Below, piece by piece: positions 36,895 through 44,990 of a stretch of DNA of 64,000 nucleotides. The stretch spans positions 31,651 through 95,650 of the forward strand of contig NZ_JALOBS010000022.1 of the NCBI RefSeq assembly GCF_023228165.1, given 5' to 3'. Within the stretch, counting starts at the first letter, position 1. Each line of letters begins with the position of its first letter. Under the pieces are notes generated by a model. That model saw only the letters and a program-made list of their open reading frames with translations. It was not told the DNA's origin and ran no database searches. The translations under genes were made by a program, and so were the position numbers. This DNA is from Methylomonas sp. GTDB taxonomy: Bacteria > Pseudomonadota > Gammaproteobacteria > Methylococcales > Methylomonadaceae.

Positions 36895-37277
36895 GGCCTC
36901 GCCAATCTTTCAATCGGCAGCATGAACCAAGCTGTGTGCGTATGGCTTTTGCTTTCACAGTAGGTGTTGCTGTACTGGTTTTGCTGATAGCACAATTCTT
37001 TTTCAGTTTGGATGGCCTGGCAAAAATCATCGAAGTCAGTAAGGTTGGATTCACGGTTTGGCGCCTGTCGGTATTTTTGCTGTTAATCGGCGCTTGGCCG
37101 CTTCTTACGGTGGGCTATGCGCAATGGGTTGGACTGACTGCTCAACAAATCGCAAGTCTCAAAGCTTATCGCTGGCGGATGGCGGGGTGGCTGTTGGTAA
37201 TGGAAGTGCTATTTTGCCAAACGCTGTGGACAGATTTTATCCAAATTTTGCTATCTATGGGTACTGGGTCGACATGA
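36891..37277 (+). CDS. Small inner-membrane protein of the transfer operon
   Basis: A 128-residue protein with three or four hydrophobic helices (MAFAFTVGVAVLVLLIAQFF, LSVFLLLIGAWPLLTVGYA, WLLVMEVLFCQTLWTDFIQI). I do not recognise a named family. It overlaps the TIGR03755 gene by 4 bp and the TraG-like gene by 4 bp (ATGA), so it is clearly an operon member. ICEs of this type often have a poorly conserved membrane protein at this place. Confidence 0.75.
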   Translation: MRPRQSFNRQHEPSCVRMAFAFTVGVAVLVLLIAQFFFSLDGLAKIIEVSKVGFTVWRLSVFLLLIGAWPLLTVGYAQWVGLTAQQIASLKAYRWRMAGWLLVMEVLFCQTLWTDFIQILLSMGTGST

Positions 37278-38794
37278 ACGTATCCAGCTATTTAGAAATT
37301 TACCTAACCCAGTTCGGCTGGTCGCTGTATGGCCTATTGTGGGATATTCTGGTTCAAACCGGCTTGGCCTATTTACCGTTTATCGCCATGTTGCTGCGCA
37401 ATATCGCCGAGCCTATCAAAAGTCAGGAAGCCAAGGATGCCTCCAGCACCTCGTTAAGACGGATTGAAATCGATATTATCAGTATGTTTACGGTAATTGT
37501 ACTGGCCGTGCAGCCGATATTGACCATTCAAACTACCGGTTTAAGTGTCAGCAAAGCCTGTACGAATGGACCCGCCGTAACGGGAGGAAACACAGGTACC
37601 ACGTATGACAGCACGTTTACCCAGGCGGCTTTGGGCGGTGTCAGTGCCAAAATTCCGATTTGGTGGTACGGGGTGTTAGCGGTGACCGGCGGCATTAATG
37701 ATGCGGCGATTGTCGGCATCCCCTGCAGTGCCGATCTACGGCTGACTCGTTTTAAAATCAGCAACGCCCGCATCAAAGACCCGCAGTTACGACAGCAAGC
37801 CCGCTTGTTTTTTAACGATTGCTATGCACCGGCGATGGCAGCTTTTCTGGATAACGCCCAAAGCCTGCCGAACAACCTGGCGCAGGATGATGTGTATTGG
37901 TTGGGCTCGACGTTTATGCTGAACGGGGTCTACCAAACCCTGCGGGCCAGCAGCAACATTCCGGGGTTTAGTTATGACAAAAACCGTGATCTGGAATATA
38001 ACCCGGCGGTGTATATTCCGAAAGACGGCAAGCCGACCTGTGCCCAATGGTGGAGCGGACAGGGGCATGTGAACAGCATCGGGCTGCGCGAGGCGTTGGT
38101 AGGTCAGATCGATGGCTCTTATCTGACTGATTTTAAAACCACGGTGGCCGCCTTATCCGGCAAATCCAAACAGGCGGTTGAAGATATCGCCCTGAAAACC
38201 CTGATCGCGCGGGAGGAAGGCTACTTCAATGGCCTGCGTGATCTTAATCGCTATAACGAATCCAGTATGGCCAATGTCGGTAATTCCGTCGCCGCCACGT
38301 TGGGCAGTCTGATAGAAGCCCTGTCTTTTTATCCGGCGATGTACATGATGAAAGCGGCCGCACCTGTCATACAAGCGGCGATTCTGATGCTGATCTATGG
38401 CTTGATGCCGTTTTATTTTCTGTTCTCATCCTACGATATCGGTAAGGTGGTGTTTATGTCCATTATCCTGTTTTCGGTCAAGTTCTGGAGCGTGTTGTGG
38501 GCCATCGCCCACTGGTTAGACAATCATTTGTTAACCGCCATCCAACCCGGCTGGTTTCAATTGCAAGATGCGGCCAGCCAAAACAATTTGGTCGTAACCA
38601 TGGTGGTGGATTTTGTAATTGCCGGCTTGTTTGTGGTCTTGCCACTGTTTTGGTCGGGCGTGCTGGGGTGGGCAGGGCATCGAGTGGGGAGTGAAATGGT
38701 AAGCAGTGTCAATAGGATGAGAGACAACGCCGGTGCTGCAGGCATGGCGGGAGGATCTACAGCGCTAAAAGCAGGTGGAAAAATTATCAAATAA
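37274..38794 (+). CDS. traG: TraG-like mating-pair stabilisation protein, N-terminal-domain type
   Basis: A 506-residue integral membrane protein. N-terminal helices (DILVQTGLAYLPFIAMLL, ISMFTVIVLAVQPILTIQ) and a C-terminal set (YMMKAAAPVIQAAILMLIYG, VTMVVDFVIAGLFVVLPLFW) enclose a periplasmic domain, as in TraG_N proteins of F and ICE systems. It ends soon after the last helices and lacks the long periplasmic tail of F TraG, which is normal for this ICE class. The true start is ATG 37274, overlapping the previous stop. The longer frame from 37058 reads in an unrelated phase of the previous gene. Confidence 0.87.
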   Translation: MNVSSYLEIYLTQFGWSLYGLLWDILVQTGLAYLPFIAMLLRNIAEPIKSQEAKDASSTSLRRIEIDIISMFTVIVLAVQPILTIQTTGLSVSKACTNGPAVTGGNTGTTYDSTFTQAALGGVSAKIPIWWYGVLAVTGGINDAAIVGIPCSADLRLTRFKISNARIKDPQLRQQARLFFNDCYAPAMAAFLDNAQSLPNNLAQDDVYWLGSTFMLNGVYQTLRASSNIPGFSYDKNRDLEYNPAVYIPKDGKPTCAQWWSGQGHVNSIGLREALVGQIDGSYLTDFKTTVAALSGKSKQAVEDIALKTLIAREEGYFNGLRDLNRYNESSMANVGNSVAATLGSLIEALSFYPAMYMMKAAAPVIQAAILMLIYGLMPFYFLFSSYDIGKVVFMSIILFSVKFWSVLWAIAHWLDNHLLTAIQPGWFQLQDAASQNNLVVTMVVDFVIAGLFVVLPLFWSGVLGWAGHRVGSEMVSSVNRMRDNAGAAGMAGGSTALKAGGKIIK

Positions 38795-38824
38795 CTGTCA
38801 ACAATTCATCTACGAGGAGTGGTC

Positions 38825-39280
38825 ATGAATTTAAAACCGGTGTTATTCAATATCCTCATCCTCAGCGTAAATCTGTCTTTTGTTAGGGCTGAAACTGTCG
38901 ATCCGGCGTTCGAAGCTTTACTGAAGCAACAGGTTGACATCAATGAAGGCGTGCAAATACAGCAGATAATGTCGGTGGAATTCGACGGCCGTTTGCCTGG
39001 CGTTGAGCAGGCCGTGTTGTGGACCATTATGGGGTCGACCTATTGGCGCAATCAGTTGAGTATTTTGGCTCACCAACCAGGGCACCTAAAGCTTCTGGCA
39101 ACGATTCCGGTTGTCGGTATGGCAAGCGGATTTAGGCCGGTAATGTCAGATGGCACGCTGCAGGTCGAAACCAAGATCGGTGGTCCGAACGATCCTTTGT
39201 GTTGCCCAACGCAAGCTAAAGTACTGTACTTTAGCTATCAGACGGGGCAGTTGTCGGCGGTCATGCCGACTACTGAGTAA
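38825..39280 (+). CDS. Exported hypothetical protein of the transfer operon
   Basis: A 151-residue protein with a signal peptide (VLFNILILSVNLSFVRA) and GAGGAG 7 bp before ATG 38825. The mature part is mixed, with IQQIMSVEFDGRLPGVEQA and KIGGPNDPLCCPTQAKVLYF. I do not recognise a family. It lies between traG and the lytic transglycosylase gene on the same strand, so a role in the cell envelope during mating is plausible. No catalytic motif is visible. Confidence 0.7.
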   Translation: MNLKPVLFNILILSVNLSFVRAETVDPAFEALLKQQVDINEGVQIQQIMSVEFDGRLPGVEQAVLWTIMGSTYWRNQLSILAHQPGHLKLLATIPVVGMASGFRPVMSDGTLQVETKIGGPNDPLCCPTQAKVLYFSYQTGQLSAVMPTTE

Positions 39281-39286
39281 TGGTTT

Positions 39287-40180
39287 ATGCAGTACGGTAG
39301 ACGAACGATTGTTCTAGGGGTGTCGCTTTCAACGCTGGTATGGGCGGCGTCTGAATATACCGACTACTTGGCCGCGCTCAGCGCAAAAGAGTCCAGCAAC
39401 AACCCCAGCAGCGTGAATCAATACGGGTTTTTAGGCCGCTATCAAATGGGCGAGAGCGCTTTGATCGATGCAGGCTATTATCAAAAAGATCTGACGCCGG
39501 ACACCAACGATTGGCAGGGTGTCTGGACCGGAAAGAACGGCATTGGCAGCAAAGCTGATTTTTTAGCCAATGCCGCCGGGCAAACCCAAGCCATTAGCGA
39601 TTACAACAGTAAGCAATGGCGCACGATACAACCGTTAGGGCTGGACAATTACCTGGGCCAAACAGTGGCTGGCATCCTGATGACCGAGTCGGGTTTGTTG
39701 GCAGGCGCTCATTTGGTGGGAGTGGGCGGGCTTAAAAAGTATTTACAATCTAACGGAACGGTGGTCCCCAGCGATGCCAATAACACCGCAATTACCCAAT
39801 ACATCGCTGCTTTTAATGGTTATAACATTGCAGCGATCACAGGCAATACGATTTCAGTGAGCAATGGCGGTCAAGCTGGTAGTGGAGGCGCTAGCGGCAA
39901 TGTGCTCAATGGGAATCAGAATCCGATATCAGGTTTAAGCCAACCTCAGCAATCGCCTTCGGCCGCTTTTGCATCGGGCGCGGGCAGTGTCAGCTATCAG
40001 GATATCAAAACAGCAATTCAATCGATCATCGCTATCCTGCTGTTTTTATGGACGGCCTTTGTGGCCTGGGGGCAATTTAAATTGTGGGGGGATAACGGTA
40101 TCTCGATTATGGGGATGCAGACCAATATTTTCAGAGCGAGTGCTGTGATGTTGTTGCTGATATTTATTTTTATGGCATAG
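39287..40180 (+). CDS. Lytic transglycosylase-like protein with membrane-anchored tail
   Basis: A 297-residue protein. After a signal peptide (TIVLGVSLSTLVWA) comes a lysozyme-like segment: AALSAKESSNNPSSVNQYG (candidate catalytic E35), then GFLGRYQMGESALIDAGYY and GLDNYLGQTVAGILMTESGL. Such enzymes open peptidoglycan for the conjugation channel. A low-complexity linker (GGQAGSGGASGNVLNGNQNP) leads to a C-terminal part with two hydrophobic helices (SIIAILLFLWTAFVAWGQF, ASAVMLLLIFIFMA), similar in layout to the TIGR03758 protein. The gene appears to join an exported enzyme to a membrane unit. Confidence 0.8.
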   Translation: MQYGRRTIVLGVSLSTLVWAASEYTDYLAALSAKESSNNPSSVNQYGFLGRYQMGESALIDAGYYQKDLTPDTNDWQGVWTGKNGIGSKADFLANAAGQTQAISDYNSKQWRTIQPLGLDNYLGQTVAGILMTESGLLAGAHLVGVGGLKKYLQSNGTVVPSDANNTAITQYIAAFNGYNIAAITGNTISVSNGGQAGSGGASGNVLNGNQNPISGLSQPQQSPSAAFASGAGSVSYQDIKTAIQSIIAILLFLWTAFVAWGQFKLWGDNGISIMGMQTNIFRASAVMLLLIFIFMA

Positions 40181-40229
40181 ACTTCCTACAAAATCGGGAA
40201 GCAGTGAATAAGGATAAACATAAATTTAG

Positions 40230-40865
40230 TCAATAAAGACCACCTTCCTGATAACCATCATCCCATTTTCCAGTAGCGTAATTGTAGGCAGAACCTCCCC
40301 ATTTGGCCTCGAAATCTTGTTCAATTTTATCCACCAAACCTATTCGAGCAACTAGAATAAACCCGATTAGATAAACAACGCCATTCGCCAAATGTTGGAA
40401 AATGGGCGCGAACAGTATGAGTGCTATTAACAAGGCTCCTGCAAACCACCAGAGCACCACTTTATTTCTAATTAAGTGCCTTACATCTTTCAATATGACT
40501 CGGCCAATTGCGCTGATCAGCAATTTGAATTGGATGTGCCGGGTGATAGCAAATCCAAGCAAGGCCGGGATCAACAGGCTGGCTGAACCTATCATCGTCA
40601 GACAACCGGCAACACCCAAGTTGACTATCCATTTGACACTGTTTTCAGCATCGAAAATTAAACCCAGCACCAGAGGCAAGGTTGCTGCACATCCAAAGAG
40701 TGTCAACCACTTGCCGCCGTTATTCAGCAAAAGCAACGGCTTATCGTTGAAAAATGAAGTGCCGGAATCCCGTTGGATGTTGATCAGTAGGGTGTTCAAG
40801 CGATATACCGCGATGAGCAGGCAGAGGGGTAAAACGATGGCCAGGATAAATAAAAATGTTTCCAT
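40230..40865 (-). CDS. Integral membrane protein, unknown function
   Basis: A 211-residue protein on the minus strand with about five hydrophobic helices (ETFLFILAIVLPLCLLIAVY, LTLFGCAATLPLVLGLIF, LGVAGCLTMIGSASLLIPAL, VVLWWFAGALLIALILF, VVYLIGFILVARIGL). The C-terminus is soluble (KIEQDFEAKWGGSAYNYAT). It is convergent with the transglycosylase gene. GAGGGCATT precedes the start. I do not recognise the family. It may be a cargo gene or an exclusion-type function, which is a guess. Confidence 0.65.
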   Translation of the reverse strand: METFLFILAIVLPLCLLIAVYRLNTLLINIQRDSGTSFFNDKPLLLLNNGGKWLTLFGCAATLPLVLGLIFDAENSVKWIVNLGVAGCLTMIGSASLLIPALLGFAITRHIQFKLLISAIGRVILKDVRHLIRNKVVLWWFAGALLIALILFAPIFQHLANGVVYLIGFILVARIGLVDKIEQDFEAKWGGSAYNYATGKWDDGYQEGGLY

Positions 40866-40897
40866 AATGCCCTCCTATTTTTCAATTCCAGGCGGTT

Positions 40898-40978
40898 ATG
40901 TGTATTGCCGTAGTGGTGATGATTTTGGCGTTGTCCGCAATTCTGAATAACGCTGTGGCTCAGGTGACTAATGATTAA
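40898..40978 (+). pseudogene. Orphan signal-peptide-sized open frame
   Basis: Twenty-six codons read MCIAVVVMILALSAILNNAV and then AQVTND before a stop. This is a near-perfect signal peptide with cleavage site (AVA-Q) but almost no mature protein. It looks like the preserved 5' end of an exported protein gene whose remainder was lost at the junction with the minus-strand pyrophosphatase-like gene. A real micropeptide cannot be excluded. Confidence 0.3.
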
Positions 40979-41026
40979 TGCTAGCAAAATAAACTATCTG
41001 CTGTCTATGTTAAACAGCTCAAACCT

Positions 41027-41509
41027 TCAAAAGGGGATAGTCGGGCCGTGCCAATCCATTTCCGCTCGTGGCGTGGCCTTAGCAATGGCGGCTTTAGCAC
41101 TGCCCCAACCAGTACAACCGTGTCGTCCTTGGCGACCTCTAAATATATTTAGCAAGCATTTGGCTTTGGCATAAAAACTAAAAAACAGCACAATCAGTTG
41201 TTGCTGTCTAAGCGTAATGGGTGATGAGCTGCAGATCAGCTTATCGTCGTACAAGCCTCGGTCATATACGCCAATCGCGCCCCAGGCTGATACGCTAATC
41301 TTGCTACCCAACGGCAAGCGGGGGCCAAGCACCACAGCATCTAACAAATCACCCTCCAGACCGATGAAAGCCGGGATCGAGCCATAGTTAAACGGGCAGG
41401 GCAGCGGCGAGATAAAATCCAACTGCCCGGTGGATCCTCGTTTCAAAAAACTGCCGCGCGGGATCTCAATGATGACTTCAACTTGAATGCTGGGTTTGGT
41501 CATGCTCAC
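41027..41509 (-). CDS. Inorganic pyrophosphatase-like protein
   Basis: A 160-residue protein resembling soluble family I pyrophosphatase. VIIEIPRGSFLKRGSTGQLD is followed by ISPLPCPFNYGSIPAFIG and GDLLDAVVLGPRLP, matching the bacterial core KYEID...NYGYI...GDPVDVLV. The YDDKLICSSSP stretch corresponds to the DAKLVAVP region. The C-terminal third (RQGRHGCTGWGSAKAAIAKA) departs from the normal sequence and lacks the usual helix, so activity is uncertain. The start is GTG 41509 or ATG 41503. Genes like this are carried beside relaxase genes on some ICEs. A link to DNA synthesis during transfer would be inference. Confidence 0.75.
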   Translation of the reverse strand: MSMTKPSIQVEVIIEIPRGSFLKRGSTGQLDFISPLPCPFNYGSIPAFIGLEGDLLDAVVLGPRLPLGSKISVSAWGAIGVYDRGLYDDKLICSSSPITLRQQQLIVLFFSFYAKAKCLLNIFRGRQGRHGCTGWGSAKAAIAKATPRAEMDWHGPTIPF

Positions 41510-41726
41510 TCAGTTGTTAAATCTAACTCATTTGAAAAACCCTGAGTAATGAACTTAGCGTTTTCAATATTGGGCACGGACAGATAGTTACTATCATGCT
41601 GTTTCCTGGGGTGTCGCTGGGCCAGATAAGGCCTATCAATAGGGTATGGCAAGACTCAACCGCCGAATCCAGCAAAGTCAGTGCAGTAATGCGCAATTTA
41701 TCATAGTCAGCTTCTAACAACGCAGC

Positions 41727-43496
41727 ATGCTGAAACTGGGCTGGTTTAAACTCCCGATTGAAAAAGCACCGGAACCCCCGCAATCAACTGGGTTAAGCGA
41801 TAGGCCTGGTCTGTTGCCAATACAAACCGTCGCTGAACTTTTACTGCCACATAATCACTTGCTGGTGCAAATTGAAGAACTGGCTGGCTTAGCCAAAGAC
41901 CCTTTTAAGTGCTTTTATTTAATGGCAATCCAACACTTTGCCCGCTTCGTGCAACAATTGCCGGCGTCCGAAGTACATCATCATGCAGGCCCTGGCGGCA
42001 TGTTGCTGCATACCCTGGAAGTATGTGTCATTGCCTTGAAAGTGCGCCGATCCTATTTATTATCTGAAACCGGCGGCGCGGAAGAGATTTCGGCAAAACA
42101 GGACTTATGGACCTATGCGGTTTTTTTAGCGGCCTTGTGTCATGACTTGGCTAAAGTGGCTGTCGATCAAACCGTGACGCTATTTGATCAAAATCACCAA
42201 CAACGGAACTGGGACCCCTGGAATCAGTTTATGGATGAGCAAGCCATAGCCTATGTGACTGAATTTGTGCCCAATCGGCGCTACCGGTTACATGAAAAAG
42301 CCACGCCGTTACTGATCAACAAAGTCATTCCGCCACAGGGAATGCGATGGTTGACCAGTGATCGAAGTATTTTTGCCCTTTGGTTGGCCACTGTCTCCGG
42401 CGATCTTGAAAATGCCAGCGCCCTGGGCCAAATCGTCAGTGATGCTGATAGCCAATCTGTGGCAACTAATTTAGGTGCAGACAATAGCCGCATGCCTGCC
42501 GTTAAAACCATTCCACTGCACGAAAAAATGCTCACTGCCTTACGGCATCTACTCACAGAAGGCACATTGCCATTAAACCGAAACGGTGCCGCAGGTTGGG
42601 TACACGGGGAATATTGCTGGTTGGTGAGCAAAAGAACCGTGGATGCTGTTCGGGAGCATCTTACCCGCGAAGGCCATACTGGTATCCCAACACAAAATAG
42701 CCGGCTGTTTGATAGTTGGCAGGAACATGCAGTGCTTATCCCTTGTGGCGACAAAGCTATCTGGACAGCACGCATAGCAGGCGAGGGCTGGTGTAATGAA
42801 TTAACTCTGATCAAAATCCCGCTGGCCAAAATTTGGAGCAATCCGGAACGAAGACCGGAACCCTTTGCGGGCAATATCAGCGTTTCTGACATCAAACCGT
42901 TAGCAGGTGACGATACCGCCGATGTAAAACCAGATGATTCACAACCTGACTCAGCGTTAATTTTGCCTTCAGAGAACATCGATAGCGACAGCCCGGAAAT
43001 CGAGTCAGACGGGACGACTCATCTGTCCGTGATTACTGAAAACGGCAACGATGAATACCCTAGCGTGCAGCACGATGCCAACCACGATGAGCAATCCAGT
43101 AGCGCAAATCCATCATCAGAAGAACCAACCGATCCAGTCGATGGTTTTTTTGCCTGGTTACAAAACGGGATTCGCCAAGGCACTATCAAAACCAATCAAC
43201 CCAAAGCCCGGGTGCATGTGGTTAACGAAGGGGTTGCGCTGATGACTCCTGGCATTTTTCAGGATTATGCCTTATCGCAAGAAAACGACCCATCAAATTG
43301 GTCAGCCATCCAGAAAAAAATCTTGAAAAAGAATTGGCATGTAAGGGGAGAGAACGGCTTGAATGTAGTGAAATATCAAGTCAGTGGCGCCAGCAAATCA
43401 GCTACCGTCAATGCTATTTTATTTGAAGATATTTCACTCGTGTTCGGTGCGGGGCTTGCGCCAGCCAGCAATCCACATTTGCAAAAAGTAACTTAA
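41727..43496 (+). CDS. traI: MobH-type relaxase TraI (TIGR03760), HD-domain
   Basis: A 589-residue relaxase. The TraI_2 domain has HHHAGPGGMLLHTLEVC (H84-H86) and CHDLAKV (H139-D140), the metal-binding HD signature of MobH relaxases. A second motif, WLTSDRSIFALWLATVSGD, lies further on. After a low-complexity acidic linker (about 390-470) comes the C-terminal TraI_2_C domain (DGFFAWLQNGIRQGTIKTNQ). It nicks oriT and leads the strand to TraD. The length is normal for ICEs. No integrase follows it, although integrases often do in related ICEs, so the element may be truncated or a plasmid. Confidence 0.9.
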   Translation: MLKLGWFKLPIEKAPEPPQSTGLSDRPGLLPIQTVAELLLPHNHLLVQIEELAGLAKDPFKCFYLMAIQHFARFVQQLPASEVHHHAGPGGMLLHTLEVCVIALKVRRSYLLSETGGAEEISAKQDLWTYAVFLAALCHDLAKVAVDQTVTLFDQNHQQRNWDPWNQFMDEQAIAYVTEFVPNRRYRLHEKATPLLINKVIPPQGMRWLTSDRSIFALWLATVSGDLENASALGQIVSDADSQSVATNLGADNSRMPAVKTIPLHEKMLTALRHLLTEGTLPLNRNGAAGWVHGEYCWLVSKRTVDAVREHLTREGHTGIPTQNSRLFDSWQEHAVLIPCGDKAIWTARIAGEGWCNELTLIKIPLAKIWSNPERRPEPFAGNISVSDIKPLAGDDTADVKPDDSQPDSALILPSENIDSDSPEIESDGTTHLSVITENGNDEYPSVQHDANHDEQSSSANPSSEEPTDPVDGFFAWLQNGIRQGTIKTNQPKARVHVVNEGVALMTPGIFQDYALSQENDPSNWSAIQKKILKKNWHVRGENGLNVVKYQVSGASKSATVNAILFEDISLVFGAGLAPASNPHLQKVT

Positions 43497-43623
43497 CGAC
43501 AAAATGAAAGAGGTAAGGTGCGTCGATCTAGACAAGTCTGACTATCGCGCATTTAACTAGGCCTTTGAATGGCAATAGCTTGGCTACGGAAAGCAAAGAA
43601 TGACAGCAGATATAATGGTGTCA

Positions 43624-43920
43624 TTAGTGGTCTTTGATCTTCGGATAGATCGCTCTCGACCGATTAACGCGTTCGCGCAAATCCAGCCCTGGTTTAAAGT
43701 GGGTAGCGTAGCGGCAAGGCAAACTAACTTGTTCACCCGTTTTAGGATTGCGGCCCATGCGGGCGTCTCGCCGGGTAATTGAGAAGCCACAGAAACCGCG
43801 AATTTCAATGCGTCCGCTCGTCGCTAAGTTATGAGTCATATTGTGAATCAGGCTATTGATGGCCAGTTCGACATCCCCTCGCAGTAAATGTGGTAGTTTT
43901 GTTGCCAGTTGTTCAATCAA
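43624..43920 (-). CDS. IHF/HU-family DNA-binding protein, start codon unclear
   Basis: A protein of about 98 residues like IHF beta. It has RIEIRGFCGFSITRRDARMG, GRNPKTGEQVSLPCRYATHF and KPGLDLRERVN, the DNA-bending arm and signature of the family. Family members begin MTKSELIE. Here the frame continues upstream of the TTG at 43920 as TTKSELIEQLA, and the codon at 43935-43933 where Met is expected is ACG. Translation must begin at ACG, at the internal TTG, or not at all. A cysteine (FCGF) replaces the usual G/S. It faces the relaxase gene on the opposite strand. A host-factor role for integration or nicking is plausible. Confidence 0.75.
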   Translation of the reverse strand: MIEQLATKLPHLLRGDVELAINSLIHNMTHNLATSGRIEIRGFCGFSITRRDARMGRNPKTGEQVSLPCRYATHFKPGLDLRERVNRSRAIYPKIKDH

Positions 43921-44299
43921 TTCGGATTTGGTCGTCGTGGTACTGCGAGTGCTATAAGTGCGTGTATTTATTGTCTACGGCTGCCGCTGCATTGATTGGC
44001 AAAACCAGTAGCATGCGGGCCACTTGTGCATAGCGGTAGTGGTCTCTGGCTTTTGCTATGTCCCGGTGCTGCGGTTGGGCAGTTAAGATGTCAAGCTCAT
44101 TCGAGTAATCCGAAAATCTTTATCAGCTTTTGTAATCCCGGTGAGAAAGTGTTACATCAAAGCAATTTAATGATCTTCGTAAAACATAGAATATGTTCCG
44201 GGTCATATGATAATTTTTTGATGGCACAAACGAAGTCTTTTTTTTGGGGGGGGGCACATAAATGACCGGTTTCGGACATCCCCTCTGAGAGGTGTACAA
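43921..44299. other. Intergenic region before recombinase copy 2
   Basis: No convincing gene is present in these 379 bp. A forward frame at 43996-44265 starts at TTG and has unusual composition. The region contains eight Ts followed by nine Gs at 44238-44254. It ends at the boundary where homology with the left recombinase cassette begins (about 44307). A short AATGACCGGTTTCGGA at 44261-44276 resembles the CACCGGCTTCGGA of the left transposon end. Confidence 0.4.
44238..44254 (+). repeat. T8-G9 homopolymer junction
   Basis: Eight T residues run directly into nine G residues, the most extreme homopolymer pair I noticed in the window. Such tracts are prone to slippage and also to sequencing error. 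No gene crosses it, so phase variation of a coding frame is not evident. Confidence 0.8.
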
Positions 44300-44306
44300 A
44301 AGTAGG

Positions 44307-44365
44307 CAAAATGAATTTCGTACATGTGTTATAATTCGTACATCCTTTTCGGACGGAATGAGAGC
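44307..44365 (+). promoter_or_regulatory. Putative res site and promoter of recombinase copy 2
   Basis: The same arrangement as at 1121-1185 is seen: two TTCGTACAT repeats (about 44318-44326 and 44335-44343), TATAAT at 44330-44335 and a TTTCGGACGGAAT element before the start. Only a few bases differ from the left copy. Shared ends and direct orientation make recombination between the two sites possible. Confidence 0.55.
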
Positions 44366-44959
44366 ATGTCACGCGTCTTTGCTTACTGTCGAGTATCGAC
44401 CACAGATCAGACCACCCAAAATCAAAGCCTGGAAATTCAATCCGCCGGTTTTGCCATTCAACGGCATCGTTTGGTTGAAGAAAGTATCAGCGGTTCAGTA
44501 GCGGCTAAAGAACGACCGGGTTTTAATAAGCTGATCGAAAGGATGGAAGCGGGCGATGTGTTGGTGGTGACCAAGTTGGATCGCCTCGGTCGCAATGCTA
44601 TGGATGTCAGAGCCACGGTCGAGCATCTTTCTGAATCAGGCGTGCGCGTTCATTGTCTGGCGTTGGGCGGGGTTGATCTGACCAGTTCTGCCTGCAAGAT
44701 GACCATGCAGGTAATCGCAGCGGTCGCTGAGTTTGAACGTGACCTGCTGATTGAACGAACCCAAGCGGGCATCAGTCGCGCGAAGGCGGCGGGTAAACAG
44801 TTTGGTCGGCCGCCAACGCTCAATGCGGAAGCGCGTGCTGACGTTGTAAAACGATTGGCTGCCGGCATTAGCATTTCGGAGTTGGCTCGGGAATTCAAAA
44901 CCACTCGGCAAACCATTATGCGCATTAGGGATGCGGCGTTAAAATCACCGACAAACTGA
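44366..44959 (+). CDS. Serine recombinase (resolvase/invertase family), copy 2
   Basis: A 197-residue serine recombinase, over 90% identical to the protein at 1186-1806 and with the same catalytic S11 (YCRVSTTDQ). One notable change is SSACKMTMQ where copy 1 has SSAGKMTMQ, placing a cysteine before the long E-helix. The C-terminal tail is shorter (IRDAALKSPTN). The start ATG matches copy 1. A frame extending upstream to 44324 runs through the res-like region and is not used. It is followed by an intact WGR gene. It could act on either res-like site. Confidence 0.92.
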   Translation: MSRVFAYCRVSTTDQTTQNQSLEIQSAGFAIQRHRLVEESISGSVAAKERPGFNKLIERMEAGDVLVVTKLDRLGRNAMDVRATVEHLSESGVRVHCLALGGVDLTSSACKMTMQVIAAVAEFERDLLIERTQAGISRAKAAGKQFGRPPTLNAEARADVVKRLAAGISISELAREFKTTRQTIMRIRDAALKSPTN

Positions 44960-44990
44960 AAAGTCGGCCCACTCTTCTGGGGAGTAAGTG

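Noticed and set aside
40402..40950. Forward frame of 182 codons
   Set aside because: It lies antisense to the membrane-protein gene at 40230-40865, whose helices and ribosome-binding site are convincing. The forward translation has no domain-like pattern.
41523..41783. Minus-strand frame of 86 codons between the pyrophosphatase-like and relaxase genes
   Set aside because: Its first part is antisense to the relaxase start and no family is recognisable. It could be a small gene, but the evidence is too weak.
43996..44265. Forward frame of 89 codons
   Set aside because: It has a TTG start, no ribosome-binding site and odd composition, and it runs into the T8-G9 tract.
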